Counted from the first letter of the stretch, positions 36,132 through 45,210 are shown. The stretch: 64,000 nucleotides of DNA from Olsenella uli DSM 7084 (GCF_000143845.1 NC_014363.1:419186-483185), one strand, 5' to 3'. Numbers and translations: made by a program. The notes: generated by a model from the sequence alone, not told the origin.

Positions 36132-39100
36132 GTGATCTCCGAGGCGGCGCTGCGCCGCTCCTGCCGTCCCGCCGTCCTGGGCCGTGCCCAGACCATCGTC
36201 CAGCGTGGGGGCCACATCTGGCAGCGCGACTGCCGCCACGACGGTCCCGTCACGCACCTGTCCGCCAACGTGGACGGCTCCTCGGGCCATGACGTCAGCT
36301 ATCACGCGACCATCTCCTTCGACGAGATTGCCGAGAGGGTCTGTGGCTTCAGCTGCACCTGCCCCGCCGCCGTACGCTTTCCCGGCCCGTGCAAGCACAG
36401 CGTCGCCCTGGCGCTGGACTACAACCGCGGCGCGCGCGGCTTCGCGGGCTACGACGCGCTCGTGCACGCCAGTACCTCGCCGGCCCTGAGCAACCTTTTG
36501 GACCGCAGCGCGCAGCCCGTGCGGACGCGCCTCTCGTCGGCACCCGAGGAACGCGCGGGCTCCGTGTCGCTCAAGCTCACGCTGGTACACGACCTCGAGC
36601 TCTTCGCGCGCTTCGACCTGAGGGGGTCGCGCGGGAGCTATGTCGTGCGCAGCATATCGGACCTGGTGTCCGACGTCGCCGAGGGCGCGTGGCACGAATA
36701 TGGCAAGAGGCTCGCCTTCACGCATACGGTCGATGCCTTCGACGGGCCCTCCCGTGCCGTCGTGCGCTTCCTCACGCGCTGTGTCAGGAACCGCCGCTCC
36801 TTCGCATCGGAGCGGCTCTACGGACATGTCTACGGTACGCCGTCGCCCAGCCAGGTGAGCGTGGGACGCGAGATGAGGCTCTCGTCCCCCGAGGCGGACG
36901 AGCTCATCGGCCTCTACATGGGCCGCGAGATCGACCTCGACGACGTGCGGATGGGCTTCAGGGGTCCACTCCGGGTGGCCGAGGGCAACCCGAGCGTGAG
37001 CCTGTCCGTCGAGTCCGTGGGCGATGGCGCCTACGAGCTGGTGAGGGGCGGGGACGTTGCGTTCTTCTCGACCGACGAGGCCCTCTACGCCTGCCAGGGT
37101 GGCCGGCTGCTGCGCTGCGACGACCGGCTCGCGCGCGTGGCACCGTTTCTCACCGGCGTCTACTGCAGCCCCACGCCGCGGCTTCTGCTGTCCGAGAGGG
37201 ACGCGCCGCGCTTTGCCGCGACGCTGCTCCCCGCCCTGGAGGAAGCCCTGCCCGTGAACGTCGCCCCCGCCGTCGAGCGCCTGCGGCCTGCCCCATGCCG
37301 ACTGGAGTTCCGTCTGGACCGCACGCGCTCTGACGTGACCTGCGAGGCCGACGCCGTCTACGGGGAGGAGCGCCACGCCCTGCTCGGGCACACCCTGGGC
37401 GAGCAACTCGACCCCGCTCGCGACGCCAGCCGCGAGGCCGACGCCCGCCAGCTGGTGGGCCGTTACTTCGCCGTGGGCCGCACGGGCGTCGCCACGATCG
37501 CCGAGAAGGACTCCGACGCGCTGGCCCGCCTCCTCTTCGAGGGACTGGGGGAGCTTCGACGCATGGGCGAGGTGCTCTCGACCGACGCCTTCGACGCGCT
37601 GGTGGCCACCGCCGTCCCCCGTGTGCGCGTCGGCCTGTCCGTGCGCGCCAACCTCATCGACCTCAAGGTCTCTGCGGATGACCTGCCGCTCTCCGAGCTC
37701 CATGCGCTTCTGGGCAGCTACCGTGCCCATCGGCGCTTCCACCGCCTGCGCGATGGGTCCTTCGTCGACCTTGCGGGGGCGGACCTCTCCGAGGCGGCCC
37801 GCCTCGCCGACGAGCTGGGCCTGACGGCGCGCGAGCTCTCTCGCGGCGAGGTCCAGATCCCCTCGTACAAGGCCTTCCTCCTCGATGCGATCGCGAGCGA
37901 CGAGGAGAAGGACGCCTCGTTTGTGGAGTACGTCGACAACTTCCGTTCGGTCGACCCCAGCTGCTACGAACCGCCCGCCTGCCTTGCGTCGGTCCTGCGT
38001 CCCTACCAGGTCAGTGGCTACCAGTGGCTGAGCGCCCTGGTCGACATGGGCTTCGGCGGCATCCTAGCGGACGAGATGGGGCTGGGAAAGTCCGTGCAGC
38101 TCATATCGCTGCTGCTGGCGCGGCGGGGCAGGGGTGCCACGCTGGTGGTGTGCCCGGCCTCGCTCGTCTACAACTGGGAGGCGGAGTTCGCCAAGTTCGC
38201 GCCCCAGCTGGACGTCGCAGTGGTTGCGGGTAGCGCCGACGAGCGGGCGCGCATCCGCGGCGAATGCGGCCACGAGGTGCTCATCACCTCCTATGACCTG
38301 TTGCGCCGCGACATCGAGGGCTATGCGCGGCTCGACTTCTGGTGCGAGGCCCTGGACGAGGCCCAGTACATCAAGAACCACGAGACCCTGGTCGCACGCG
38401 CGACCAAGGCCGTCCATGCGCGCCATCGCTTCGCGCTCACGGGCACCCCCATAGAGAACCGCCTGTCCGAGCTCTGGAGCATCTTCGACTACCTGATGCC
38501 GGGGCTCCTGGGGTCCTACGACCGCTTCCGCGAACGTTACGAGCAGCCTGTGTTGGACGGTGACGAGGAGGTGGGGGCATGCCTGCGTGCGGCCACCGGT
38601 CCGTTTGTGCTGCGTCGCCTGAAGCGCGACGTCCTGAACGACCTCCCCGAGAAGCTCGAGCAGGTTGTGTATGCCCGTCTCGCGGGCGAGCAGCGCAGGC
38701 TGTACCAGGCCCATGAGCAGGCGCTGCGCGTATCGCTCTCCAGGCAGACGGACGAGGCCTTCGGCAGGGGCAAGATCCAGGTCCTGGCCGAGCTCATGCG
38801 ACTCCGCCAGCTGTGCTGCGATCCCCGCCTGCTCTATGACGACTACGAGGGGGGCTCCGCCAAGCTGGCCACGGTCATGGACCTGGTGGGCTCGGTGGTC
38901 GACTCGTCCCACAAGATGCTGCTCTTCTCGCAGTTCACCAGTTACCTGTCGCTGATTGCGAGTGAGCTGGACGCACGTGGCGTGCGCTACTACACGATCA
39001 CGGGCGCGACCCCCAAGCACCGTCGCCTCGAGCTGGCGGACGCCTTCAACGCCGACGAGACGCCCGTGTTCCTCATCTCGCTCAAGGCCGGGGGCACCGG

Positions 39101-39371
39101 CCTGAACCTGGTGGGCGCCTCGGTCGTCGTGCATGCGGACCCCTGGTGGAACGCTGCGGCGCAGGACCAGGCCACCGACCGTGCCCACCGCATCGGCCAG
39201 ACGCGCGACGTCTCCGTCTACAAGGTCATCGCGAAGGATACCATCGAGGACCGCATCCTCGCCCTGCAGGAGGTCAAGAGCGACCTGGCCGAGCAGGTCA
39301 TCGGCGTAGGCGGCGGCGCGGGCCTGTCGGCGCTTCGCAAGGAGGACCTGATTGCGCTGCTGGGGGAGTAG
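36132..39371 (+). CDS. SWIM zinc-finger SNF2-family DNA translocase
   Basis: A 1,079-residue protein. Residues about 70-92 hold a SWIM finger (CxC...CxH, FSCTCPAA to CKHSVAL). The SNF2 ATPase has Walker A DEMGLGKS near residue 646 and a DEAQ box near 741; the helicase C part has KAGGTGLNLVGA and the terminal QATDRAHRIGQT, the usual SNF2 motif VI. It probably remodels protein-DNA complexes during transcription or repair; bacterial members are poorly studied. GTG 36132 overlaps the TGA of a 26-codon leader frame (36055-36135) without its own ribosome site. Confidence 0.9.
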   Translation: MISEAALRRSCRPAVLGRAQTIVQRGGHIWQRDCRHDGPVTHLSANVDGSSGHDVSYHATISFDEIAERVCGFSCTCPAAVRFPGPCKHSVALALDYNRGARGFAGYDALVHASTSPALSNLLDRSAQPVRTRLSSAPEERAGSVSLKLTLVHDLELFARFDLRGSRGSYVVRSISDLVSDVAEGAWHEYGKRLAFTHTVDAFDGPSRAVVRFLTRCVRNRRSFASERLYGHVYGTPSPSQVSVGREMRLSSPEADELIGLYMGREIDLDDVRMGFRGPLRVAEGNPSVSLSVESVGDGAYELVRGGDVAFFSTDEALYACQGGRLLRCDDRLARVAPFLTGVYCSPTPRLLLSERDAPRFAATLLPALEEALPVNVAPAVERLRPAPCRLEFRLDRTRSDVTCEADAVYGEERHALLGHTLGEQLDPARDASREADARQLVGRYFAVGRTGVATIAEKDSDALARLLFEGLGELRRMGEVLSTDAFDALVATAVPRVRVGLSVRANLIDLKVSADDLPLSELHALLGSYRAHRRFHRLRDGSFVDLAGADLSEAARLADELGLTARELSRGEVQIPSYKAFLLDAIASDEEKDASFVEYVDNFRSVDPSCYEPPACLASVLRPYQVSGYQWLSALVDMGFGGILADEMGLGKSVQLISLLLARRGRGATLVVCPASLVYNWEAEFAKFAPQLDVAVVAGSADERARIRGECGHEVLITSYDLLRRDIEGYARLDFWCEALDEAQYIKNHETLVARATKAVHARHRFALTGTPIENRLSELWSIFDYLMPGLLGSYDRFRERYEQPVLDGDEEVGACLRAATGPFVLRRLKRDVLNDLPEKLEQVVYARLAGEQRRLYQAHEQALRVSLSRQTDEAFGRGKIQVLAELMRLRQLCCDPRLLYDDYEGGSAKLATVMDLVGSVVDSSHKMLLFSQFTSYLSLIASELDARGVRYYTITGATPKHRRLELADAFNADETPVFLISLKAGGTGLNLVGASVVVHADPWWNAAAQDQATDRAHRIGQTRDVSVYKVIAKDTIEDRILALQEVKSDLAEQVIGVGGGAGLSALRKEDLIALLGE

Positions 39372-39436
39372 GGGGTCTTGTCGGCGTGTCCCTCCCGTCC
39401 GCGGGTGCCTTCGGTCAAGTGCCCCTGCGGTGCGTC

Positions 39437-39507
39437 GCCGCCGTGCGGGCCCGTGGTTGCGACGGTGCGCCGCCGCCGTGCGGGCCCGTGGTGCGCCGCC
39501 GCCGTGC
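39437..39507. repeat. GC-rich direct repeats
   Basis: GCCGCCGTGCGGGCCCGTGG occurs at 39437 and 39472 (35 bp apart), with a truncated third start at 39498. It lies between the SNF2 gene and the next terminator. Confidence 0.75.
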
Positions 39508-39560
39508 AGGTGATTACGTTCTTCGCCTTTGGGTAGAAGAAGGGCATCAGACAAGGTTCG

Positions 39561-39600
39561 GACAAGCCGCGCGGGCACATCGCCGTGCGGCTTGTCGTTT
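39561..39600 (+). terminator. terminator-like hairpin after SNF2 gene
   Basis: GACAAGCCGC (39561-39570) pairs perfectly with GCGGCTTGTC (39587-39596), followed by GTTT. It lies before the ribosome site of the acetyltransferase gene. Confidence 0.7.
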
Positions 39601-39625
39601 CGCTTACGGGGACGGGAGGCATGTC

Positions 39626-39901
39626 ATGGTGTTCCAGACCAACGACAACGAGATTCTCTTTCTGGGCGACAATGGCGCGGTGAAGGGCCGAGTGTCGTTC
39701 CCCGATGTCGGCGAGGGTCTCGTCGACATCACCGAGACCTTTGTCGCGCCAACGGAGCGCGGCATGGGCCTGGCGGGACGTCTGATGGGCCGGGCGGCCA
39801 CGCACATCAGGTCGCAGGGCAAGAAGGCGCGCCTTTCGTGCAGCTATGCCCAAGACTGGTTTGGGAAGCACCCCGAGTACGCGGACCTCGTCGTGGAGTA
39901 G
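39626..39901 (+). CDS. small GNAT acetyltransferase (YjdJ-like)
   Basis: A 91-residue protein of the short GCN5-related family (PF14542). The beta strands ending DITETFVAP and the acetyl-CoA loop RGMGLAGRLM are typical, as is the late CSYAQDWFGKHPEY. Its substrate is unknown. ATG 39626 follows GGGAGG. Confidence 0.88.
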   Translation: MVFQTNDNEILFLGDNGAVKGRVSFPDVGEGLVDITETFVAPTERGMGLAGRLMGRAATHIRSQGKKARLSCSYAQDWFGKHPEYADLVVE

Positions 39902-40005
39902 GGGACCGTTCCGGAGGGGCTCTCGTGGCGCTTGCGAGAAACCGGGAAGGAGCCGAGGGAGGATTCGGGGGAGGGCGGCTACCGGCGTGGGCGGTCCTGT
40001 TTGTC

Positions 40006-40255
40006 GGAAGTGAGTACCTGGTCGCCGGAAGTGAGTACTTTTTGGGCTTTCCGTGGGGCCTCAGCGCCCGACTGGCGCGTCTCTCGATATATCCGCAGTT
40101 ACACTCGTTGCCAGGATTATCGGAAGTGAGCACTGGTGCTCACTTCCGATACTCGGGTACTCACTTCTGGGAGCGGGGAGCGTGGCGTGCAGTTCGGCCT
40201 TGGCAGAATGCTCATTCCCGATGGCCGGGCTTCCGATACTCGGGCACTCACTTCC
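40006..40255. repeat. repeat element family A, copy 3
   Basis: Direct units at 40006 and 40027, an 82-bp core, then a direct unit at 40122 and inverted ones at 40135, 40156 and 40243, all on or close to the 21-bp grid, with decayed units between 40177 and 40235. The core has GGGCTTTC, TATCCGCAGTTACA and TTGCCAGGAT, matching the other copies. Confidence 0.88.
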
Positions 40256-40365
40256 GATGATTGGCGCGGCTGGATGCGCGCCGGTGTCTGGTTCCCAGCA
40301 TGATTGGGGTCATGCACCGAGCGGGCCGCGCATGCAATGCAACGCTAGTCGATGCCCACGCCGCC

Positions 40366-40429
40366 AGAAGTGCGGGTGTTTCTCGGTCGCAACCTTGCGA
40401 ATAAGCGATATTCTCGTACCCGCACTTGT
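40366..40429. repeat. short family A variant
   Basis: AGAAGTGCGGGT (from 40366) faces ACCCGCACTTGT (to 40429) around about 40 bp beginning GTTTCTCGGTC. It is a reduced version of the element with one unit per side, preceded by the same GCCGCC context as copy 1. Confidence 0.7.
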
Positions 40430-40537
40430 GCTGCGGCCTCTCCGTCACTCGCATTGGGCGTCCCGCGTCCGCTGCGAGTGCGTCTGCGCTTGCGCATCGT
40501 CTGCCCAAACTCACGATGAGTCATCAAGGAAGTGGCC

Positions 40538-41254
40538 ATGGTCCTGCTCGGCGCCCTGCTCAACGGTCTTGAGGCATTTCTGGGGGGCGTCATAGGCCTG
40601 CTGTTCAAGAGCCATGTCTCCGATGATCTGGGCGACTTCCTGCTCAAGGGACAGGGCCTGTGCGTCGTGCTTGTGGGCGTGCAGGGCATGACGTCGGGCG
40701 GCAGCGTCGTCGTGGTGACGGCCGCAATGGCGCTTGGTTGCCTCGTAGGATACCTCATCGATTTTGATGGCCTGGTCAGACGCCTGGGCAACTGGGTGCA
40801 GCGGCGCCTGAGCACCACGTTTTCCGGCAGCGAGCGCCTGGGCAGCTTCTCGGAGGGCTTCGTCGCGGCGACGCTCTTCTGCTGCACGGGTGCCATGGCG
40901 ATCGTGGGGTCGCTCCAGAGCGGCTTGCAGCTCGATCATGCCACGCTCGTCGCGAAGGGCCTCATCGACCTGGTGGTCTGCATTCCTCTTGCCGCAACCC
41001 TGGGCGTGGGCGTGCCCTTCGCGGGGGTGAGCCTTTTAGTCTACGAGGGGATCCTCAGCCTGCTGGCCAGCGCTTTGGGTGGCGTGCTGACCGAGGCGGT
41101 CATCGCAGAGGTCTCCGTCACGGGCTCGCTTCTGCTGCTGGCCGTGGGCACCAACCTGCTCAAGGTGACCGACCTCAAGGTGGCCAACATGCTCCCTGCG
41201 GCCTTCATGCCCATCGCGCTCGTGCCACTGACGAGCGCGATGGGGCTCCTCTAG
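40538..41254 (+). CDS. DUF554 family membrane protein
   Basis: A 238-residue protein with six or seven hydrophobic segments. GCLVGYLIDFDG, GSFSEGFVAATLFCCTGAMA and LKVTDLKVANMLPA are typical of DUF554 (YqgA-like) proteins. Function is unknown; a transport role has been suggested for the family. ATG 40538 follows AAGGA. Confidence 0.88.
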   Translation: MVLLGALLNGLEAFLGGVIGLLFKSHVSDDLGDFLLKGQGLCVVLVGVQGMTSGGSVVVVTAAMALGCLVGYLIDFDGLVRRLGNWVQRRLSTTFSGSERLGSFSEGFVAATLFCCTGAMAIVGSLQSGLQLDHATLVAKGLIDLVVCIPLAATLGVGVPFAGVSLLVYEGILSLLASALGGVLTEAVIAEVSVTGSLLLLAVGTNLLKVTDLKVANMLPAAFMPIALVPLTSAMGLL

Positions 41255-41328
41255 GCAAGGTTCGTGAGCGACCGCCGGCCGCCTCCCTGCCGCCGGCCGC
41301 CTCACGGCCACTGTCCCCATCGTCGCCG

Positions 41329-42186
41329 CTAGAGCGTGGTGCCGAACCACCTCTGCTCGAGCCCGTCGACGGTGCCGTCCTCCTTGAGGTCCTTGAGCGC
41401 CTGGTTGATGGCCTCGGTCAGCTTGGGGTTGTCCTTCGACACCACGACGCCGTACTGCTCGCCGGTCGGTATCTCCATGGCGGTCCTGAGGTCCGTGTAG
41501 GCGATGCCTATCTCGTACGAGGCGACGGGCAGGTCGCAGACGGACGCCTGGTAGAGACCGCTCTGCACGCCGGTCAGGCACTGGATGATGTCGTCGAGGG
41601 GAACGATGGTGGCGTTGGGGATGTTCTCCCTTGCCCAAGCCTCGCCGGTGGTTCCGGACTGGACGGCGACCTGCGTCCCTGACACGTCGAGCGCGGCGGC
41701 ATCGGTGGCGGCGGAGGCCGCCTTGACGACAAGTGCCTGGTTGGAGTCCAGGTAGGGGTCGGAGAAGTCGATCTCCTGCTCGCGCTCGTCGGTGATGGTG
41801 ATGGCACCCAGGGACACGTCGGCCTTGCCGCCCTGCTTGATGGTCGGGACGATGGTGTCGAACTGCACGGTGGGCAGGATGTTGGGCTCTAGGCCTAGCT
41901 TGGCGCAGATGGCCTTGTAGAGGTCGACGTCGAAACCCTCGTAGTCGCCCGTCTTCTCGTCCATCGAGACGAACGGCGGGAAGTAGAAGTTGGAGATTAA
42001 GGTGAGTCTGCCGTCCTCGACGAGGGTGTAGCCGGCTTGCGTGGTGGTGTCAGACGAGGCTGCACCTCCGGTTTGCGTACCGTCGCTCCGCGAGCTGTCG
42101 CTTTGCGAGCCGCAGCCCGCGAGCCCCACGGCCGCCAGGCCGAGGCCGCACATGGTCAGGAAGTTACGCCGAGTGGTGTCGTACAT
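41329..42186 (-). CDS. amino-acid ABC transporter substrate-binding lipoprotein
   Basis: A 285-residue solute-binding protein of the polar-amino-acid family. The signal peptide has arginines (TTRRNFLTM, possibly Tat) and ends in the lipobox LAGC near residue 26; a Ser/Thr/Gly linker follows to about 50. YFPPFVSMD, DYEGFDVDLYKAI and the hinge DFSDPYLDSNQALVVK are family segments. No permease or ATPase gene is adjacent, so it must work with a transporter encoded elsewhere. Confidence 0.9.
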   Translation of the reverse strand: MYDTTRRNFLTMCGLGLAAVGLAGCGSQSDSSRSDGTQTGGAASSDTTTQAGYTLVEDGRLTLISNFYFPPFVSMDEKTGDYEGFDVDLYKAICAKLGLEPNILPTVQFDTIVPTIKQGGKADVSLGAITITDEREQEIDFSDPYLDSNQALVVKAASAATDAAALDVSGTQVAVQSGTTGEAWARENIPNATIVPLDDIIQCLTGVQSGLYQASVCDLPVASYEIGIAYTDLRTAMEIPTGEQYGVVVSKDNPKLTEAINQALKDLKEDGTVDGLEQRWFGTTL

Positions 42187-43160
42187 GATGGTCTCCGTCC
42201 CTATTTGCTTCGTGCGCCCGTCATCGGTGCGGCCGCCCACTGTCACGCCCGGGGGTTGCTCCGTGCGTTAGTGCGACAGTTTCTGGCGTCTTCCAGTAAA
42301 ACGCCGTGACGTCCCCTTACTTGTAATCAAGATGTTATAAATGCACTATATATTTCCGTAAAAACAATACATGTGTTTATTATCTTTAGTAAAAGTGATT
42401 ATTAATAGTATATATATGAAATACGAGACGTGGAATAACCCAGGGGAGCAAGCGCTGTCCTATAGAGCTGAAAACGCATGTAATCAGCGTAAACGAAGAG
42501 GACAGGCAGGCCTGTCCCACGGTCGGGCCCCTCGCTCGTTCGCTCATCCCGCATATCGTGGCGTTCCGTTAGGATGCTGTCCCTGTCTCCATCCCCATCC
42601 CCATCCCCATCCCCATCTCCATCAGGCTGTCGTCCTCGACTTTGTTCCCGCTCGTGCCGCTTCTCGCTGTTCGGGAAGCTGATTGCGGTGCGCATCTTGT
42701 GTAGGGCGTCAGTCATACCCCCCAGGCTAGGCTGCTCCGTCACCTGGCCCTGGCTGCAATTGCCGAGATCACGAGTGGGGCTTCCGTTGGCTGCGACGTT
42801 GTGCCTAATGGTGACATATCCTGTGTGAACCTGTGCAAGGCTGGTGACATCTCTGGGGTTATGAGGTGCATCCCAGGCTCTGCGACTACTACTTTCTACT
42901 GATCTGCTGACGGGCGTTTCTCCGGCGCATCAGGTGACCTCTCCGTTGGCCGCCCCTGCTCCGAGGCGGTGTAAGGTGGTGGTATCGCTCTCCTGAGGGA
43001 CGATGACATGGTCGACATCGACCTTAACGCGAACTCAATGACTCCATGAGAAGTTGCTGATGGCGAGGGACGCGGAGCAGGGTGGATGTTCCGTCTCGCT
43101 TCCTCGCCTTTGAGTACTCTTGGCCACTTGAGATGCTTTCGATCATTACCGGAAAAGCTC
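42187..43160. other. long intergenic region with AT-rich island
   Basis: From about 42310 to 42430 the sequence turns very AT-rich (TTATAAATG, TATATATG). It then returns to mixed composition, with a microsatellite at 42587. Short open frames exist on both strands, but none has family resemblance or a convincing start. The composition suggests foreign or decayed DNA. Confidence 0.4.
42587..42623. repeat. CCCCAT hexanucleotide microsatellite
   Basis: CTCCAT, then four CCCCAT units, then CTCCATC. Such tracts slip easily. It is not inside a gene I can support. Confidence 0.9.
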
Positions 43161-43371
43161 GATGTAACAAAATCGGGACTTATGTGTGTTTGGGAACGCC
43201 TTCCGCGAGCTCTTTCTCCCGCATAAGCGTAAGGATAAAAAAGTTATATCTTAATAAGCTGGAGGTATAAAATTTTACCTGAATATCTCCTTGGCTAATC
43301 GATTGTCTTAAAGAAGCCATACGTATAAAAAAGGAGTCCGAAACACACATAAGTCCCGATTTTGTTACATC
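43161..43371. repeat. 31-bp perfect inverted repeat around 149 bp
   Basis: The 31 bases 43161-43191 (GATGTAACAAAATCGGGACT and 11 more) occur as an exact reverse complement at 43341-43371. Between them is an AT-rich 149-bp segment. It has the size and form of a MITE or a remnant of an insertion sequence; no transposase and no clear target duplication were seen. Confidence 0.92.
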
Positions 43372-43528
43372 TGGACTTTGGGGCGAGACACGTCGGGACT
43401 TCGGGATGAGCTATACCCGGACTTTGGGGCAGGTCATGCGTCGAACGATGTTGTGACAGACGCCCTGACGTACTGCGGGTGGGCACGACGGCATAAGGTG
43501 ACGAGCTGCTGCAACGCTCCGCTGCGCC

Positions 43529-43760
43529 CTAGGCCTCGAGCAGGTCTTCCGTGTGGCATCTCAGTACCTGGGCCAGCAGGTGGACCGAGATGGCCTGGGC
43601 ATGGTTGACGTCCTTCCCGCGCTGCTCATACTGCTGTATGGCACGAAGCGAGACCCCCGAGGCCCTCCCGGGCGTCCTCGATGACTTGCTGACGGAGGTA
43701 TAGCACGAGGACGACGGCAGAGTGGGTCCACTTGCTCTTGCAGGGTGATAACCTGCCTGT
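43529..43760 (-). pseudogene. frameshifted XRE-type regulator remnant
   Basis: The C-terminal frame ends ASGVSLRAIQQYEQRGKD then AQAISVHLLAQVL, like the helix-turn-helix of XRE-type proteins. The upstream part, with KWTHSAVVLVLYLRQQVIED, is in another frame; the two join at about 43665 if one base of a GGGAGGGCC tract is removed. Boundaries are approximate. No toxin partner is adjacent. Confidence 0.65.
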
Positions 43761-43849
43761 AATAGCATTGTGCCGATGGACGGCTTCGAGCGGTTTCGTC
43801 GTGAGATGGGCCTTGCACGTCGCATATGGAATGCTATAGGAGGTAGGCT

Positions 43850-44446
43850 ATGGACTACGTGCATCACTACGACTCGCCGCTTGGCGGCATCACGATCGCG
43901 AGCGATGGCGTTGCGCTCGTGGGCCTCTGGTTTGACGGACAGAAGCACTTCCCCGACCCCCTCGTCCTGGGCGCCCTTGCCGAGGGAAGTGCCGAGAGTG
44001 ACCCGCCCGTCTCTGCCCAGACGGACGCCTGGCTCGACGCGTACTTTGCCGGGAGCGACCCAGGCCCCACGCCACCCCTGGCACCTCGCGGCACGGCGTT
44101 CCGGCGTGAGGTGTGGGAGATCCTGCTCCAGATCCCCTACGGTCGGACCACGACGTACGGTGACATCGCGGCACAACTTGCGCGCCGATGCGGCCTCGGG
44201 CACTTCAGCGCGCAGGCCGTCGGGGGAGCCGTGGGGCACAATCCCATCTCGGTCATCATCCCCTGCCACCGCGTCTTGGGTTCGGACGGCAGCCTGACGG
44301 GGTATGCTGGCGGCCTTGAGCGCAAGGCTGCGCTCCTCGCCCTCGAGCGCACGGGTGGGATGCGCAGCGGAGCGCCCCTTCCTGAGCTACCTTCCCATGG
44401 CGGCGCGGGGCGGCGGGAACTGCGCGCCTCTCGCCGCCCGCGCTAG
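43850..44446 (+). CDS. ogt: methylated-DNA-protein cysteine methyltransferase
   Basis: A 198-residue suicide DNA repair protein removing O6-alkyl groups from guanine. The acceptor is Cys 139 in IIPCHRVLGSDG; REVWEILLQIPYGRTTTYGDIA is the DNA-binding region. The last 25 residues after the family's usual end are Arg/Gly-rich. A strong AGGAGG site precedes it. Its stop overlaps the broken manA by 4 bp. Confidence 0.92.
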   Translation: MDYVHHYDSPLGGITIASDGVALVGLWFDGQKHFPDPLVLGALAEGSAESDPPVSAQTDAWLDAYFAGSDPGPTPPLAPRGTAFRREVWEILLQIPYGRTTTYGDIAAQLARRCGLGHFSAQAVGGAVGHNPISVIIPCHRVLGSDGSLTGYAGGLERKAALLALERTGGMRSGAPLPELPSHGGAGRRELRASRRPR

Positions 44447-45196
44447 TGACGCATCCTGCTTGAGATGAGGCGGCAGGGGCTGGTGACGGTGTAGCTGCCA
44501 GCGCTTGCGGGAACAAGGCAGGATTCGGTGAAGCCAAGGTGGACGGCACCCTCCTCGCTGGATACGTCGTACTCGCCGGCAACGCAGGCGAGGACGCGAT
44601 AGGATCCGTCGCAGTCCTCGCCCCACGTGTCAGGGACGTCCATGATGTCGATGACGAAGAGGCCGGCGACGGCGGTGCCGCGCGTGGTTCGCGCGGGCGC
44701 GGTGGCGTCAAAGCCTCCCAGGTGGATGGGGTCGGGCTGTGGGCGGACGTCAAGGACGTCGAAGCCCTTCTCCACATGCAGCTCGCGACTGCGACCCCAG
44801 TCGCAGAGGCGGTATGTCGTGAAGCCCAGCGTGCTGATCCCGACGGCGAAGATGCCGGCACCATAGGCGTGAAGCGTGCCTGCGGGCACGACGATGAAGT
44901 CACCTTCGGTCACGGGCACGCGCCGTCCGTACTTGTCGCCGATGGTGTTGTCGGCGGCTGCGGCTCGCAGCGCATCGACATCATCGGTGAGGGAGCCGGC
45001 AATGAGGGTCGAGCCCGGGTCTGCCCCAAGGACGTACCAGGCCTCCGCCTTTGACGGAGGTCGCCATGCCGCGATGGGCCGTGAGATCGAAGCCCTCGCC
45101 GTAGAGCTCGGGCCCGCCAAGACCGCGCACCTTGTTGATGCGGTCCCCCGACCAGATGGGTGCGATGTAGTTCGTGTTGAAAAGAAGCGGACCCAT
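44443..45196 (-). pseudogene. manA: mannose-6-phosphate isomerase, internal deletion and frameshift
   Basis: The start (45196) reads a normal class I isomerase head, with FNTNYIAPIWSGDRINKVRG. Near 45060 the frame changes and resumes at KAEAWYVLGADPGSTLIAG, which in intact enzymes (KTExWYVL) comes some 50-70 residues later. So the piece with the zinc residues QVHP is missing. The rest is intact to the stop. It would follow deoC in an operon (14 bp apart). Isomerase activity must be lost unless a second copy exists. Confidence 0.82.
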
Positions 45197-45210
45197 GGGT
45201 TCCTCCCGAG

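Noticed and set aside
36055-36135. 26-codon leader frame before the SNF2 gene
   Set aside because: It overlaps the GTG start as GTGA, but has no ribosome site, so translation is doubtful.
35811-37742. 643-codon open frame on the minus strand
   Set aside because: Antisense to the SNF2 gene and overlapping the scaffold gene; no motif or plausible start.
42402-42743. 113-codon minus-strand frame with a GDGDGD repeat
   Set aside because: The repeat is only the translated CCCCAT microsatellite; the rest spans the AT-rich island and has no resemblance to a protein family.
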